A stretch of 64,000 bases of DNA, from NCBI GenBank assembly GCA_949840885.1, contig CATKYJ010000020.1, positions 1 through 64,000 of the forward strand, written 5' to 3'. The notes below the pieces were generated by a model. The model made no database searches. It was not told the DNA's origin and saw only the letters and a list, made by a program, of their open reading frames with translations. This document shows, piece after piece, positions 1 to 8,837 of the stretch (positions are counted from its first letter, which is position 1; every line of letters begins with the position of its first letter). The stretch is from an uncultured Acetatifactor sp. GTDB taxonomy: Bacteria > Bacillota > Clostridia > Lachnospirales > Lachnospiraceae. The position numbers and the translations under genes are program-made.

Positions 1-116
1 TATGCTTTTTCTTGTGAAACCGGAATTTCCTTAACTGCTATCCTCAAAATAGACCTTCTTTTTATTAAATTCTATTAGAAATTAACTCTTCCATTTCTTG
101 TATTGATAATCAAGAA

Positions 117-1043
117 TTATCCTTTATTGACATCCATCTGGTTCCGAGGATGCTTATGCACAAGGATATCTTTTTGCTTTGAACTTGACACATGCGTATA
201 AATTTCAGTAGTGCTAATGGAACTGTGCCCGAGCATCCTCTGAATATATCTGATATCGACATCCTGCTCCAACAAAAGGGTTGCGAAAGAGTGTCTGAAC
301 ATATGCGGAGTAATATGCTGACTGATGCCAGCTAATTCTGCATAATAGTTAATCATAAAGCGGACAGACTGATCCGACAGCTTACGCTGCAGCCTGTTCA
401 CAAAAAAGTATCCACATGAATTCATGTCTTTTAGAAATGTCTCCCTATACAATTTTAGTGCGGCGATAACTTCCTGATTACCAATCTGGATAATTCTTTC
501 TTTGGCGCCCTTCCCATAAATCAGGATATTATTGCTATCCAAATCTATATCCGATGGTTTCAGGGAGCATAATTCGGAAATTCGCATTCCGGTAGCAAAC
601 AGCAACTCAATGACAGCAATGTCCCTTATGCGGCATCTATGCTGATATTCAGATTCAGCCTGCCCCTTGTGGGCATAGAGCGTAGACAGGAATGCCTGTA
701 TGGAGTGAAAAGGAATAGTCTTTGGGAGCAGCTTGGCTTCTCGAAAACGTATGTCCAGTTTTACAAAGGGATTTTCTGCTAATATTTCTTTATATTCCAT
801 ATGATGAAAAAAAGCTTTTAAGCTTGCAATTTTACGTTTAACACTTTTGGGCTTATAGCTTTTATGCAGGTTTGTGATAAACTTATCCACAATATCTTTG
901 CGAAAGCAGTCAGGTAAATCAGAGCAATAGTCTGTATACTGCTTTAAATCTATCCTGTATGCCTTTAATGTTTTGGAGTCCAATCGTTTGCGGTACTCAC
1001 AGTATTCAATATATTCCGAAATATAGTCATTTAAGGTATTCAT
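117..1043 (-). CDS. Tyrosine recombinase / XerC-D-like integrase
   Basis: Site-specific DNA recombinase that would cut and rejoin DNA through a 3'-phosphotyrosine. The 308-residue protein has the two-domain layout of the family: a SAM-like core-binding domain (about residues 5-90) and a catalytic domain (about 110-290). The catalytic set is complete: R154 (in GMRISEL), K178 (GKGAKER), H247 and R250 (HMFRH), H273 (LGHSS) and Y282 (TEIYTHV). AAGGAGAG lies 9 bases before the ATG. It sits in AT-rich sequence unlike the GC-rich genes beyond 3 kb and its leader carries a perfect inverted repeat, which suggests an accessory element or an invertase role. The lack of an excisionase or phage genes nearby leaves the substrate unknown. 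Confidence 0.93.
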   Translation of the reverse strand: MNTLNDYISEYIEYCEYRKRLDSKTLKAYRIDLKQYTDYCSDLPDCFRKDIVDKFITNLHKSYKPKSVKRKIASLKAFFHHMEYKEILAENPFVKLDIRFREAKLLPKTIPFHSIQAFLSTLYAHKGQAESEYQHRCRIRDIAVIELLFATGMRISELCSLKPSDIDLDSNNILIYGKGAKERIIQIGNQEVIAALKLYRETFLKDMNSCGYFFVNRLQRKLSDQSVRFMINYYAELAGISQHITPHMFRHSFATLLLEQDVDIRYIQRMLGHSSISTTEIYTHVSSSKQKDILVHKHPRNQMDVNKG

Positions 1044-1044
1044 A

Positions 1045-1089
1045 AACAGGCACTCTCCTTCGTTTTTTAAATAATTATGAGTGCCTGTT
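1045..1089. repeat. 11-bp perfect inverted repeat in the recombinase leader
   Basis: AACAGGCACTC at 1045-1055 is repeated inverted as GAGTGCCTGTT at 1079-1089, with 23 bases between. In the recombinase transcript the arm next to the start codon overlaps the end of the Shine-Dalgarno sequence. A hairpin would therefore limit translation, or the repeat could be a binding or crossover site for the recombinase itself. Confidence 0.6.
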
Positions 1090-1349
1090 CATAGATTGTC
1101 TATTAACGATTTTGAGGAAAGAACTTATCCGGCATCATTATTTGGGAATAGAAGTATTCCTTATGAGGGTGAGGAGCACTGGGATAGAAATGAATAGGTT
1201 CAATACATACCATCCCTGTGTGGGCTTTCCGCTGATACCCTCGACGGAGATGGCAGGGCGATTTGTTATACTTCTTGTTCATCAAAGCAGAACTTGAACA
1301 GGGCAGCACCAAAAATCTCTGTTTTTTATTTAGTGAGTTTATATTTGCT
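1090..1349. other. Intergenic stretch with no recognised gene
   Basis: About 260 bases between the recombinase leader and the DUF1062 gene. Short open frames exist on both strands (61 and 69 codons) but neither has a convincing ribosome binding site or a recognisable family. They overlap each other antisense, so I treat them as chance frames or the worn remains of an insertion. Confidence 0.5.
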
Positions 1350-1904
1350 TTATTCGTTAAAAATAAGTGTGATACCGTTTTTTAATTTGCATTTTTGCAA
1401 GTCTTGATTAGGAATACTTTTTATCTTTCCATCTATGATCAATTGCGAATATTTTTTCTGTGATATATGTAATGTATCTCTAATAAGAGAAGATACTTTT
1501 ATAGGCAAAAGATATTTACTTTTGATTTCAAGTTCTACAGTTTCATCTGGAGAAAAACTATCCCCAATAACCGAATATAGGGGAAGTTCAACCCCCACAC
1601 CGTTTCTTCGCAGAAAACCATTATCCATTGCATATTGTTCTACAAGGACCTTATCGTTTTTTTCAAACTTCTCTAACAATTTTGCATTTAACGATTGTGG
1701 ATAAATGCGGGAAAAAATAGTTGCATTCCATGTTTCATTACAATTAAGACACTTATAAATCAGCCAAATATCCAAATATTTCCGCTGTGCATTGATCCTA
1801 AATTGTTCTGAACAAGCAAATGCCATTTTCTTGCCACATTTTTTACAGTGCTTCAATATATGCGGCAGTGAAAGAATCTGTATTTCCCACATTTTTTTCT
1901 CCAT
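1350..1904 (-). CDS. DUF1062 domain protein
   Basis: Protein of 184 residues that fits the DUF1062 family, whose function is unknown. The family pattern is visible at the N terminus: a CKKCGK zinc-knuckle pair, then FRINAQRKYLDIWLIYKC and CLNC, giving two CxxC pairs (about residues 20-23 and 52-55) that probably bind one zinc. The C-terminal half has a short segment resembling an S4/HTH-like fold (SSLIRDTLHISQKKYSQLIIDGKI), which may bind nucleic acid. GAGAGGAA precedes the ATG by about 7 bases. It is AT-rich like the recombinase. The family call is from pattern memory; the role is not known. Confidence 0.75.
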   Translation of the reverse strand: MEKKMWEIQILSLPHILKHCKKCGKKMAFACSEQFRINAQRKYLDIWLIYKCLNCNETWNATIFSRIYPQSLNAKLLEKFEKNDKVLVEQYAMDNGFLRRNGVGVELPLYSVIGDSFSPDETVELEIKSKYLLPIKVSSLIRDTLHISQKKYSQLIIDGKIKSIPNQDLQKCKLKNGITLIFNE

Positions 1905-2071
1905 GCTGAATTTCCTCTCGTTACATTACTAAAAAATAAAAGGTGGATTGTCACAACATTTTTTCAAATGAATTGTAACATTACAGCATGGCAAGCTAAA
2001 CCTAATACTCTTTTCATAAATAAGCATAAGAATAAGGCTGGCATAGTTTTATAAACCATACCAGCCCGCTT

Positions 2072-2353
2072 TTAATCATTATGTTCTCTTTTCAACTGCC
2101 CAATAATGCGCTGAATACTTTTTACGGATAGAAAATATTTTTCAGCTAAATACTCTATATGTTCACCAGCAACATAGTCCATATAAATTTGCTCATTTCT
2201 ATCTTGTAATTCTTGACGTGTTGAGGTTGTCTCTCCCCAGTTTTTCTTATGGTTAGAAATTCTCGGAATATAAATAAACTCTCCATCAATGTATTCTTGG
2301 ACTTTTGCCAATAATTCTTGTGGCAGAACATGTGCTGCTTTCTTATAGCTCAT
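2072..2353 (-). CDS. Small HTH protein, CD3324 / Mor-activator-like family
   Basis: A 93-residue protein matching the small clostridial family named after CD3324, related to the C-terminal helix-turn-helix of Mor-type activators. The HTH is seen in residues about 60-90, where a recognition-helix-like YFLSVKSIQRIIGQL follows EYLAEK. The N-terminal segment (LPQELLAKVQEYIDGEFIYIPR) is typical of the family. The start is supported by AGGAGTG five bases upstream. Likely a small DNA-binding regulator associated with accessory DNA; its target is not evident. Confidence 0.75.
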   Translation of the reverse strand: MSYKKAAHVLPQELLAKVQEYIDGEFIYIPRISNHKKNWGETTSTRQELQDRNEQIYMDYVAGEHIEYLAEKYFLSVKSIQRIIGQLKREHND

Positions 2354-2392
2354 TTTGCACTCCTATCATATTTCTGTTTAATAGGAACAGCA

Positions 2393-2437
2393 AAGGCTAC
2401 CCGCAACACTCGATCAATTTTCAGTTGCGATAGCCTT
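2393..2437. repeat. Imperfect inverted repeat / hairpin
   Basis: AAGGCTA plus CGCAAC at 2393-2407 pair with GTTGCG plus TAGCCTT at 2424-2437, leaving a short unpaired base on each side. There is no thymine run directly after it on either strand, so it is a weak terminator candidate. It separates the CD3324-like gene from the TnpV-like remnant. Confidence 0.45.
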
Positions 2438-2549
2438 GCCTACGCAATAATAACAATAGGAGTAAGCATAAATCTCCAATCCTCCTTTCTCCACATATAT
2501 TAATAATTATATCATAATATAGAGTCATGTGAAACCTCAAATTCATTTA

Positions 2550-2819
2550 CTAACGGAATTTAAGCCGTCCTGTCCATTCTAAGGCGTTTTCAACCTTTAG
2601 CTGTTTTGTTATGCCCTGGGTCTGTCTGTTAATATCGGCATGGTAAGTATCCAGCCTGCCGCTTGTGAGTTGGTATGTCAGGGAGCTTCTGTACGATGTC
2701 CCATGGTAGGCTATCTTGCCTACCCCGGTCATGTATGGGGTGCGTTCTACCGTGTCGGCGGCATACGGCCTGTGCCATGTGGCGCTGTGGGCGGTTAGGA
2801 GAATGTATTTGTCTTCCAT
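2550..2819 (-). pseudogene. TnpV-like transposon protein remnant
   Basis: The frame of about 89 codons ends with segments characteristic of TnpV, a small protein carried by clostridial mobilisable transposons: LTSGRLDTYHADINRQ, then TQGITKQL, then ENALEWTGR. In intact TnpV proteins these blocks are separated by about 15 residues (RFERLIEGMKQ-like) that are missing here. The C-terminal arginine-rich tail after the ENALEW block is also lost, and the upstream part is only loosely similar. I therefore call it a decayed copy with internal deletion, evidence of past transposon activity in the accessory patch. Confidence 0.6.
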
Positions 2820-2940
2820 GTGCTGATGATCATTCCACAGCATCCAGAAAGCAGCACACGGCAAATGGATTAAAATGTTACTTTCTTCAGCCGAAAAAAG
2901 AAAAAGGAAGCCAACATCGAATTGAAGGAGGAACATGCTT

Positions 2941-3501
2941 ATGGCAATGCAGATTCATGGAAACTACGATCATTCCGGCACCGACTATGCAGAGCGGGTA
3001 AAGGAAAAACAGACCGTCCCGAGGGCGGAAAAGGCAAAGGAAGCAGAGAAAGCTGCTGAGGAAAAAAACGCTGGCAAGCTGTCCGAACCACGGGATGAAT
3101 ACATCAGCAGTGAAAAATTGGGGCAAAAGCCTACGGGACTGTACCGAGTAGGCCAGGACGAGAACGGCAACCGGAAAATCTTTTTTGAGGATCCGAAAGC
3201 CGGCCATGCATCCGGAGGGGAGGAGCGTTCCGGGGTAGGCGAAGACGGTAAAGAGCCGAAAGTAAGCGGGGACAGCCAGGGAAAGCCGGCGGAGAAATGT
3301 GTCACAAATACGGATAAGGCTGACAGGGAAATCGAGAAGCTAAAAGAGAAAAAGCAGCAACTGGAGCAGCAGATCCAGTCAGCTTCCGGGGATGAAAAGA
3401 AAATCCGGGAGCTGGAGAAAAAGCTGGTGCAGGTAGAAAACGAGTTAAGTCAAAAAGACAACGATACTTACAGGCGGCAGAATGCTTCTGTATCAGAATA
3501 A
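2941..3501 (+). CDS. Hypothetical protein with charged coiled coil
   Basis: About 186 residues, rich in Lys, Glu and Gly, with no recognised domain. A GAAGGAGG site ends about nine bases before the ATG at 2941, a better start than the ATG at 2935. The N terminus (MQIHGNYDHSGTDYAERV) is followed by a low-complexity charged region and, at about residues 125-170, by heptad-like EKLKEKKQQLEQQIQ and ELEKKLVQVENEL, predicting a coiled coil. A tandem 15-bp duplication covers its stop codon. Possibly carried with the TnpV-type remnant. Function unknown. Confidence 0.6.
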   Translation: MAMQIHGNYDHSGTDYAERVKEKQTVPRAEKAKEAEKAAEEKNAGKLSEPRDEYISSEKLGQKPTGLYRVGQDENGNRKIFFEDPKAGHASGGEERSGVGEDGKEPKVSGDSQGKPAEKCVTNTDKADREIEKLKEKKQQLEQQIQSASGDEKKIRELEKKLVQVENELSQKDNDTYRRQNASVSE

Positions 3502-3563
3502 TCTGTATCAGAATAAAAAAGATTCTGTTTTAGTGTGGTATCAATACCAGGAAACGGTGGCAA

Positions 3564-3764
3564 ATGCGTACTGTTTTCCGGTATTTTTGGAATGGTGGAA
3601 CTGGCGATACAGCCGTTATGGAGCGGGCGATGGGGTATGCAGGGGACTTTGCAGGAAATGCGGAGCGCTATCAAAAGAAAGCAGAAAAAGGGATGAAAGA
3701 GGAGGCAATGGCTGTAGGCGCAATTTTGGGAGCGGTCGCGTTTTATCAGGGGTGGTTAGGATAA
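3564..3764 (+). CDS. Small hypothetical protein, possibly a fragment
   Basis: An open frame of 66 codons with an Ala/Gly/Met-rich second half (MERAMGYAGDFAGNAER, then EEAMAVGAILGAVAFYQG) that could form one amphipathic or membrane helix near the C terminus. There is no good ribosome binding site. The composition of the second half is protein-like, while the first 15 residues look like chance sequence, so it may be the tail of a broken gene. Confidence 0.25.
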   Translation: MRTVFRYFWNGGTGDTAVMERAMGYAGDFAGNAERYQKKAEKGMKEEAMAVGAILGAVAFYQGWLG

Positions 3765-3841
3765 TTTTTTGCTTACATAAATACAGATTGAATGATATGG
3801 AGTCAATGGAGTAAAGCATTGGAAGATTTACAGGTGGGGGT

Positions 3842-4517
3842 GAGGCGTATGTCATTATACTGGCCAATATGCCGCTTTCCGGGGAAGTGATCGATGCCTG
3901 CGGGAACTTGAAATTTATTGACGTGGCTTTTACAGGGGTTGACCATATTGATTTGAAGAGCGCCCGGGCCAGGCACATAGCGGTGAGCAATGCCTCCGGA
4001 TATTCCAATGAATCGCTGGCGGAGCTGGTGATCGGAATGACTCTGTCGCTGCTGCGCAATGTCAGGCAAGTGGAAGCGCGGTGCCGCGCAGGGGAGACGA
4101 AAGAAGGCTTTGTGGGCAGTGAACTGAAAGCTTTCCCTGGAAGAAGTGCTGAAAAATTCCGATATTGTCACGCTGCACTGCCCGCTGACGAAAGGGACAA
4201 AGGGACTGATCAATGCAGAAAGGCTGGCGCTTATGAAACAGGGGGCTTATCTGATCAATGCGGCGCGGGGCCCCATTGTGGACTCCGATGCACTGGCGGA
4301 TGCGCTTAACGAAGGAAAGCTTTCGGGAGCGGGAGTGGACGTTTTTGAAACAGAACCGCCGCTTGACACAAAGCATCCCCTGCTGCAGGCGAAAAACTGC
4401 CTGGTCACGCCGCACATTGCCTTTGCCTCTCAGGAGTCCATGGTGCTGCGTGCGGAGATCGTTTTCCGGAATCTGAGGGAGTGGATGAAAGGAAACCAGA
4501 TCAATAAAATTTTATAA
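3842..4517 (+). pseudogene. D-2-hydroxyacid dehydrogenase remnant (5' truncated, internally deleted)
   Basis: The family would oxidise a 2-hydroxy acid or reduce a 2-keto acid with NAD. Homology starts abruptly (VIILANMPLSGEVIDACGNLKFI) so the first 50 or so residues are missing. After FVGSELK at about 4125 the sequence jumps into another frame at LSLEEVLKNSDIVTLHCPL. That removes the beta-alpha-beta with the GxGxxG nucleotide-binding loop, about 45 residues. The remaining C-terminal part is good: LINAARGPIVD, GVDVFETEPP and PHIAFAS with the catalytic His. The loss of the Rossmann loop makes it non-functional. Confidence 0.85.
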
Positions 4518-4531
4518 GGAAGCGGGGGATA

Positions 4532-5606
4532 ATGGGAATGAAGATTACAGGGGTAGAAACCATCGTTTTAAAAAAGCCCGTGGAACATCCGGTTTCGGAT
4601 TCCCTGCACACCTATGACGTGGTAGGGCATTTGCTGACGAAAGTCCGCACGGATGAGGGAGTGACAGGCACTGCGCTCACTTACTTCGGAAGAATCCATT
4701 CCGGCATGGAAACCGTGAAGCTGATCATTGACAGAGAACTGTCAGAAGTCATTCGGGGACAGGATCCGCATATGGTCCGCAAAATCAGGAACGATATGTA
4801 TGTGGCAACGGAATATTACGGAACTGTAGGAGTTGCTAATATCGCCATTGCGGCAATCGACAATGCGCTGTGGGACATTATGGGCAAGGCAGCAGGGCTG
4901 CCTGCGGCCATGGTCTTGGGCGCAAGGCGGGAAGCGATTCCCGCGTACGCCATGGTGGGCTGGTATTATGGCGGCGGCATGAAAGAATTTATCAAACAGT
5001 GCGAGGACGCTGCAGCGGAAGGGTTTGGCGCGGTTAAGCTAAAAGTGGGACGGGACAGCCTGGCGGAGGATCAGGAACGGATCCGGGCGATCCACAAGGC
5101 GCTGGGGGAAGAGTTCCGGGTCATGGTGGATACGAACTGCTTCTTTGACGAGGCGGAAGCCCTGCGGCGGCGGGCACGCATACGAGGAACTGGGCGTTTA
5201 CTGGTTTGAGGAGCCGCTCCAGCCCTATATGAGGGATTCCCATGTGCGGCTGCGGGACAAGCTGCGGATTCCCATTGCAGTGGGAGAAAACTATTACACC
5301 AGACATCAGTTTTACGATGTGATCCGCTCCGGCGGCGCAAGCATCGTACAGCCCGATAACCGACGTGCGGGAGGCGTGACGGAGTGGATGGACATTGCCG
5401 CTGTTTCCGCGGCGGCGGGCTGCAAGCTGGCCAGCCATGGCGGCGGCCCCGGAAATGTCAATGTGCTTTGCGCCATTGAAAACGCGATTTATATGGAAAG
5501 CGGGAGCCTTGCTAAGGAAAACGAAATGTTTGTCACGCCCCTGAGAATGGAGAAAGGCTGCATTCTCATTCCGGACGTACCCGGAATGGGGACGGCTGGG
5601 AACTGA
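4532..5606 (+). pseudogene. Mandelate racemase / muconate-lactonizing (enolase superfamily) dehydratase, frameshifted
   Basis: Reading frame 1 covers 4532-5170 and has the capping domain and the KLK motif (AVKLKVGRD) followed by the first metal ligand (MVDTNCFF). The frame then shifts at a CGG-repeat near 5163-5175 and continues as YWFEEPL (second metal Glu), VGENYYTRHQ (third metal ligand), QPDNRRAGG and SHGGGP. Removing one base in the CGG repeat restores a protein of normal length for a sugar-acid dehydratase such as those acting on galactonate or related aldonates. The 3' end runs directly into a DapA-family fragment. The substrate cannot be deduced. Confidence 0.85.
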
Positions 5607-6514
5607 CAGACGTAGAAAAAAAGGAAATGATGCTGTTGTGCGCCGGGGAAGCGAAAGAACTGGGGTTTCGGATGCTGATCGGCGTACTGGAACCGCAAAA
5701 GGGGGCGGCCGTCCGGGAAATGGAGAACTGGGTTGCATGGATGAAAGAAAAGACCGGAAAAAGGGACGCTGCAGAGGCAATAGAGCAGATGCGCGTGTGC
5801 GGCTTTACGGTCTGTCCGCCCAAAGGGGCTGACCTTTCCCAGGAGGAGATCGGGCAGGAATTAGAGGGAATGCTCAGGCTGGGCTACCCGACTGTTTTGT
5901 ACCAGCTGCCCCAGATTACCCTAAATGAGATGGAACCTTTGACTGTGCAGAGGCTGGCACAGAATTATCCGAACTTCTATATGTTCAAGGACACCAGCGG
6001 CAGGGACGCGGTGATTCGCTCCGGCTTGGCCTTTGACGGCGTATTTTTTGTCAGGGGGACGGAGGGAGACTATGAAAAGTGGTCAGCCTTAAGCGGCGGA
6101 TGCTATGATGGATTTTTGCTCAGCAGCGCCAACACTTTCGGAAACAGACTATCCGCAACTCTGGCGGCGCTGCAGACGATATCGGAGGAATTGTACGAAG
6201 CGTGTAAAATAGACGGCGGCAATGTGTTCCAGCGGTTTTTATATATCACGGTTCCGGGCATTAAGAATGTATCGGTTATGATCGTATTGCTTTCTTTTAT
6301 CAAAGGGGCGGGGGAATTTACGCTGCCTTATGTGATGTACGGAAGATCGGCGCCGCCCGGAAAAGCGAATCTGATATCCATCCTTGTCTATCAGACCTCT
6401 TTCCAGACTTGGGAATTCGGACAGGGCGCCGCAATGTCCGGTGTGGTTTTGGTGATTATGCTGCTGCTTGCAATCCTCTATATGCGGCTGGCCATGCAGG
6501 AGGAAAAGGAATAA
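5597..6514 (+). pseudogene. Chimeric remnant: DapA-family aldolase fragment fused to ABC permease fragment
   Basis: One open frame joins two unrelated partial genes. Residues 1-172 of the 295-codon frame starting at 5627 match the middle and end of the dihydrodipicolinate synthase / keto-sugar-acid aldolase family, including the Schiff-base lysine motif MFKDTSG (K121). The N-terminal third of the barrel is missing. From about 6140 the frame becomes the C-terminal half of a MalF-type sugar permease, with the EAA loop seen at EELYEACKIDGG...ITVPG and two membrane helices. The permease is missing its first helices. This is best explained by a deletion that fused two genes; it is not expected to make a working aldolase or a working permease. 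Confidence 0.85.
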
Positions 6515-6524
6515 GAAGTCTTCC

Positions 6525-7278
6525 ATGTCTTTTTCCAGCAAGTTCGCGATTATGGGAAGCGACACGCCCATTTGGCCCAAGAATCCGATTCTGACAAATT
6601 ACAAAAGAATGTGGGAGGTAGTCCCGCTTTTGAAATATATCAAAAACAGCATCATTGTCTGCACTGCCACAGTGGTATTTTCCCTGCTGATGTCTGTGCC
6701 GGCCTCCTATGCGCTCAGCCGGTTCAGGTTCCGGGGGGAAGAAGACATTTTCGATTTCCATTTTGGCAACCCAGCTGTTTCCGGGCATTACCATGCTTTT
6801 GCCCATTTATCTGATGTATGTGAATTTTACAAAGCTCACGGGGATTCCCATGACGAAGACCCTGCACGGGCTTGTGATCGCCTTTGCCACTTTCGGCATT
6901 CCCTATTCTATCTGGATGCTGAAAAGCTATTTTGACAGCATTCCGGACGAACTGGAGCAGGCGGCCATGATCGATGGGTGTTCCCGGACTAAGGCCATGG
7001 TAAAGGTGGTTCTGCCGCTGGTGGTGCCGGGGATGGTTGCCACGGGACTATATGTTTTCCTGCTGGCGTGGAATAATATTTTGTTTGCAGGCGTGCTGAC
7101 GGATCAGGCGACGCGCACTTTTGCAACGGGGCTGCAGGAATTCGCTTCCGAGTCCTCCACAGAGTATGGGCTTTTGATGGCGGCATGCTCCGTGACGACG
7201 ATACCTATCGTGGCGCTGTTCTTTGCGTTCCAGAAATATTTTGTGGGCGGAATGACAGGCGGTGCGGTAAAAGGCTAA
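6525..7278 (+). pseudogene. MalG-type sugar ABC permease, frameshifted and 5' truncated
   Basis: The first frame begins SFSSKFAIMGSDTPIWPKNP and carries one membrane helix through SYALSRFRFRG. At a run of six G at 6733-6738 the frame changes, and the second frame continues as KKTFSISILATQLFPGITMLLPIYL. That is followed by the EAA loop (DELEQAAMIDGCSR...VVLPLVVPG), further helices and the usual ending QKYFVGGMTGGAVKG. Removing one G restores a continuous permease, but the first transmembrane helix is still absent at the N terminus. It would have been the inner-membrane partner of the MalF-type fragment just upstream. Confidence 0.85.
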
Positions 7279-7296
7279 AAGATAAGGCGCGGAAAA

Positions 7297-7545
7297 GAGG
7301 ATGGGCATGCCTATCCCTACCGATGTCTCGTGCCGGTGGGAGTGGACAATCTGCTGGCGGCGGGCAGGTGCGCAGGCGCAACCCATCTGGGGTTTGCTTC
7401 CGGCAGGGGAATGGGAGAAAATATGGGGATGGGGCAGGCCGCGGGAATCGCGGCCACAGAGGCCATACGTCAGAAAAAAACGCCCGCCCAAATCGATGTC
7501 AGACCCGTACAGGATATTTTGCGCTCCATGGGGGTGCGGCTGTAA
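7297..7545 (+). pseudogene. C-terminal fragment of FAD-dependent oxidoreductase
   Basis: Only the last 80 or so residues remain. The segment AYPYRCLVPVGVDNLLAAGR and the following MGQAAGIAATEA are the C-terminal FAD-binding signature of the FAD_oxidored family often found in sugar and sugar-acid catabolic clusters. The GxGxxG N-terminal part, which should lie upstream, is absent because the MalG-type remnant ends 18 bases before. The product is not functional. Confidence 0.8.
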
Positions 7546-7554
7546 CGGCTTTGG

Positions 7555-8817
7555 TCATATCTTCCGGTGCTTCCTGCGGTATTCGGTGGGAGAGACGCCG
7601 TAAAATTTACAAAAATTGTCCGTAAAATAGCTTCTGGAGCAGAAATGCAGCCGCTCGCTGACTACCTGGACGCTTAAGTCAGTGACGGTGAGCAGATTCC
7701 CGGCGCAGGCCATCTTCTGCTGCAGAATATAACCATGGAGGCTGCATCCGGCCTCCTTTTTGAATTTGCGGCTGAGATAGTAGTCCGTATAGCCTACAGA
7801 AGCGGCCAGCTCTGAGATGAAGATTTTGTCATAGGGGTGCATTTCAATGTAATCCATGCACTTTCTGATCTGGGGGGAGATGCCGGGACGCTGCTTTAGC
7901 TTATGGACGCGGAGGATGAAGTCCTCGTACATGTGGTGGTTGATGTCCGCGATCTGGGAGATTTCCTGGGTGCTCAGGATACTCTGGGAATAGAGGTTCT
8001 GGAGGTCATAGGCAGTCTGGGGGGGCAGTCCGCCCTCAATGGCTGCCCGGGCGCAGAGGGCGGCGAAGACGCAGGAGGAGACCTGGATTTTCTTCATGGG
8101 CTCTCCCACATCGATCTTTACCCCGGAGCTCACCATGCCTGCATAGGACAGGGCAGAGCGAAAGTCCAGGTTTCCCTCCCGGACATTGTTTAAGAGCGCC
8201 TGCTCCGCCATCCAGGGACGGTTTTGGTTTTCTGCGGCTTTCTCGATTTCCCAAAGGGGATCCGCAGGGCTGGAAAGAAGCTCTGCAGTTTTGGGCATGT
8301 AGGCAAAATCGCTGCGGTCTATCCGTTCCCTGTTGACTGCATAGTGGAGCATGATTACATAACTGCTAAAATCCTGCCAGGGGATCACGGGAAACTTCCG
8401 AACGGCTCTGGAGAACCGGGGCGCGAAAGCAGGGGGAAGATTGTAGGCGGCAATGGCCTTGCTCAGCTGCTTGTCCGACACCGCGTCCGTGAAGACAGGC
8501 CCCAGCACATGAAAGGCAGACAGCCTCCCCTGGGAGTGGCGGTAGACAACGGCATAGAGGTTTCCCAGAGAGGAGCTGAGGATATAGGGCATGGTATGCT
8601 CCCTGCCGTAATCCATGGCGCGCAGGCCCAGGCTTCCGCCGGAGAAGAGCAGATCCAGAATATGCTCATCCCTGGCATTGCTGGCCAGAAGTTTCCCCTC
8701 AGGACTGTAGATCAAGTGATCCAGCCTCTCATGGCCGGAGGCAACCAGCTGGGACAAAAACAGCAGCCTTTCCCTTGTCCCCTCGTCAAAACTGTCCAAC
8801 AATTCCTGATAATTCAT
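7555..8817 (-). CDS. AraC-family transcriptional regulator with PocR-like sensory domain
   Basis: About 420 residues. The N-terminal 160 residues resemble the PocR-type ligand-sensing domain (LIYSPEGKLLASNARDEHILDLLF, AFHVLGPVF). The C-terminal 105 residues contain the two helix-turn-helix motifs of AraC/XylS proteins (ISELAASVGYTDYYLSRKFKKE and YGVSPTEYRRKH). I choose the ATG at 8817 because GGGAGG lies seven bases upstream, rather than the upstream ATG that lacks a site. It is divergent from a sugar ABC importer whose promoter has a poor -35 and phased direct repeats, so it is probably the activator of that operon. A stable hairpin lies in its leader. Confidence 0.88.
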   Translation of the reverse strand: MNYQELLDSFDEGTRERLLFLSQLVASGHERLDHLIYSPEGKLLASNARDEHILDLLFSGGSLGLRAMDYGREHTMPYILSSSLGNLYAVVYRHSQGRLSAFHVLGPVFTDAVSDKQLSKAIAAYNLPPAFAPRFSRAVRKFPVIPWQDFSSYVIMLHYAVNRERIDRSDFAYMPKTAELLSSPADPLWEIEKAAENQNRPWMAEQALLNNVREGNLDFRSALSYAGMVSSGVKIDVGEPMKKIQVSSCVFAALCARAAIEGGLPPQTAYDLQNLYSQSILSTQEISQIADINHHMYEDFILRVHKLKQRPGISPQIRKCMDYIEMHPYDKIFISELAASVGYTDYYLSRKFKKEAGCSLHGYILQQKMACAGNLLTVTDLSVQVVSERLHFCSRSYFTDNFCKFYGVSPTEYRRKHRKI

Positions 8818-8837
8818 CCTGGTACCTCCCATTTGGG

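Noticed and set aside
1103-1312. Overlapping short frames on both strands before the DUF1062 gene
   Set aside because: No recognisable domain, no good start signals and mutual antisense overlap.
117-3501. Prophage or intact integrative element
   Set aside because: Only a recombinase and small genes are present. No structural, conjugation or replication genes, and no second element end was seen.
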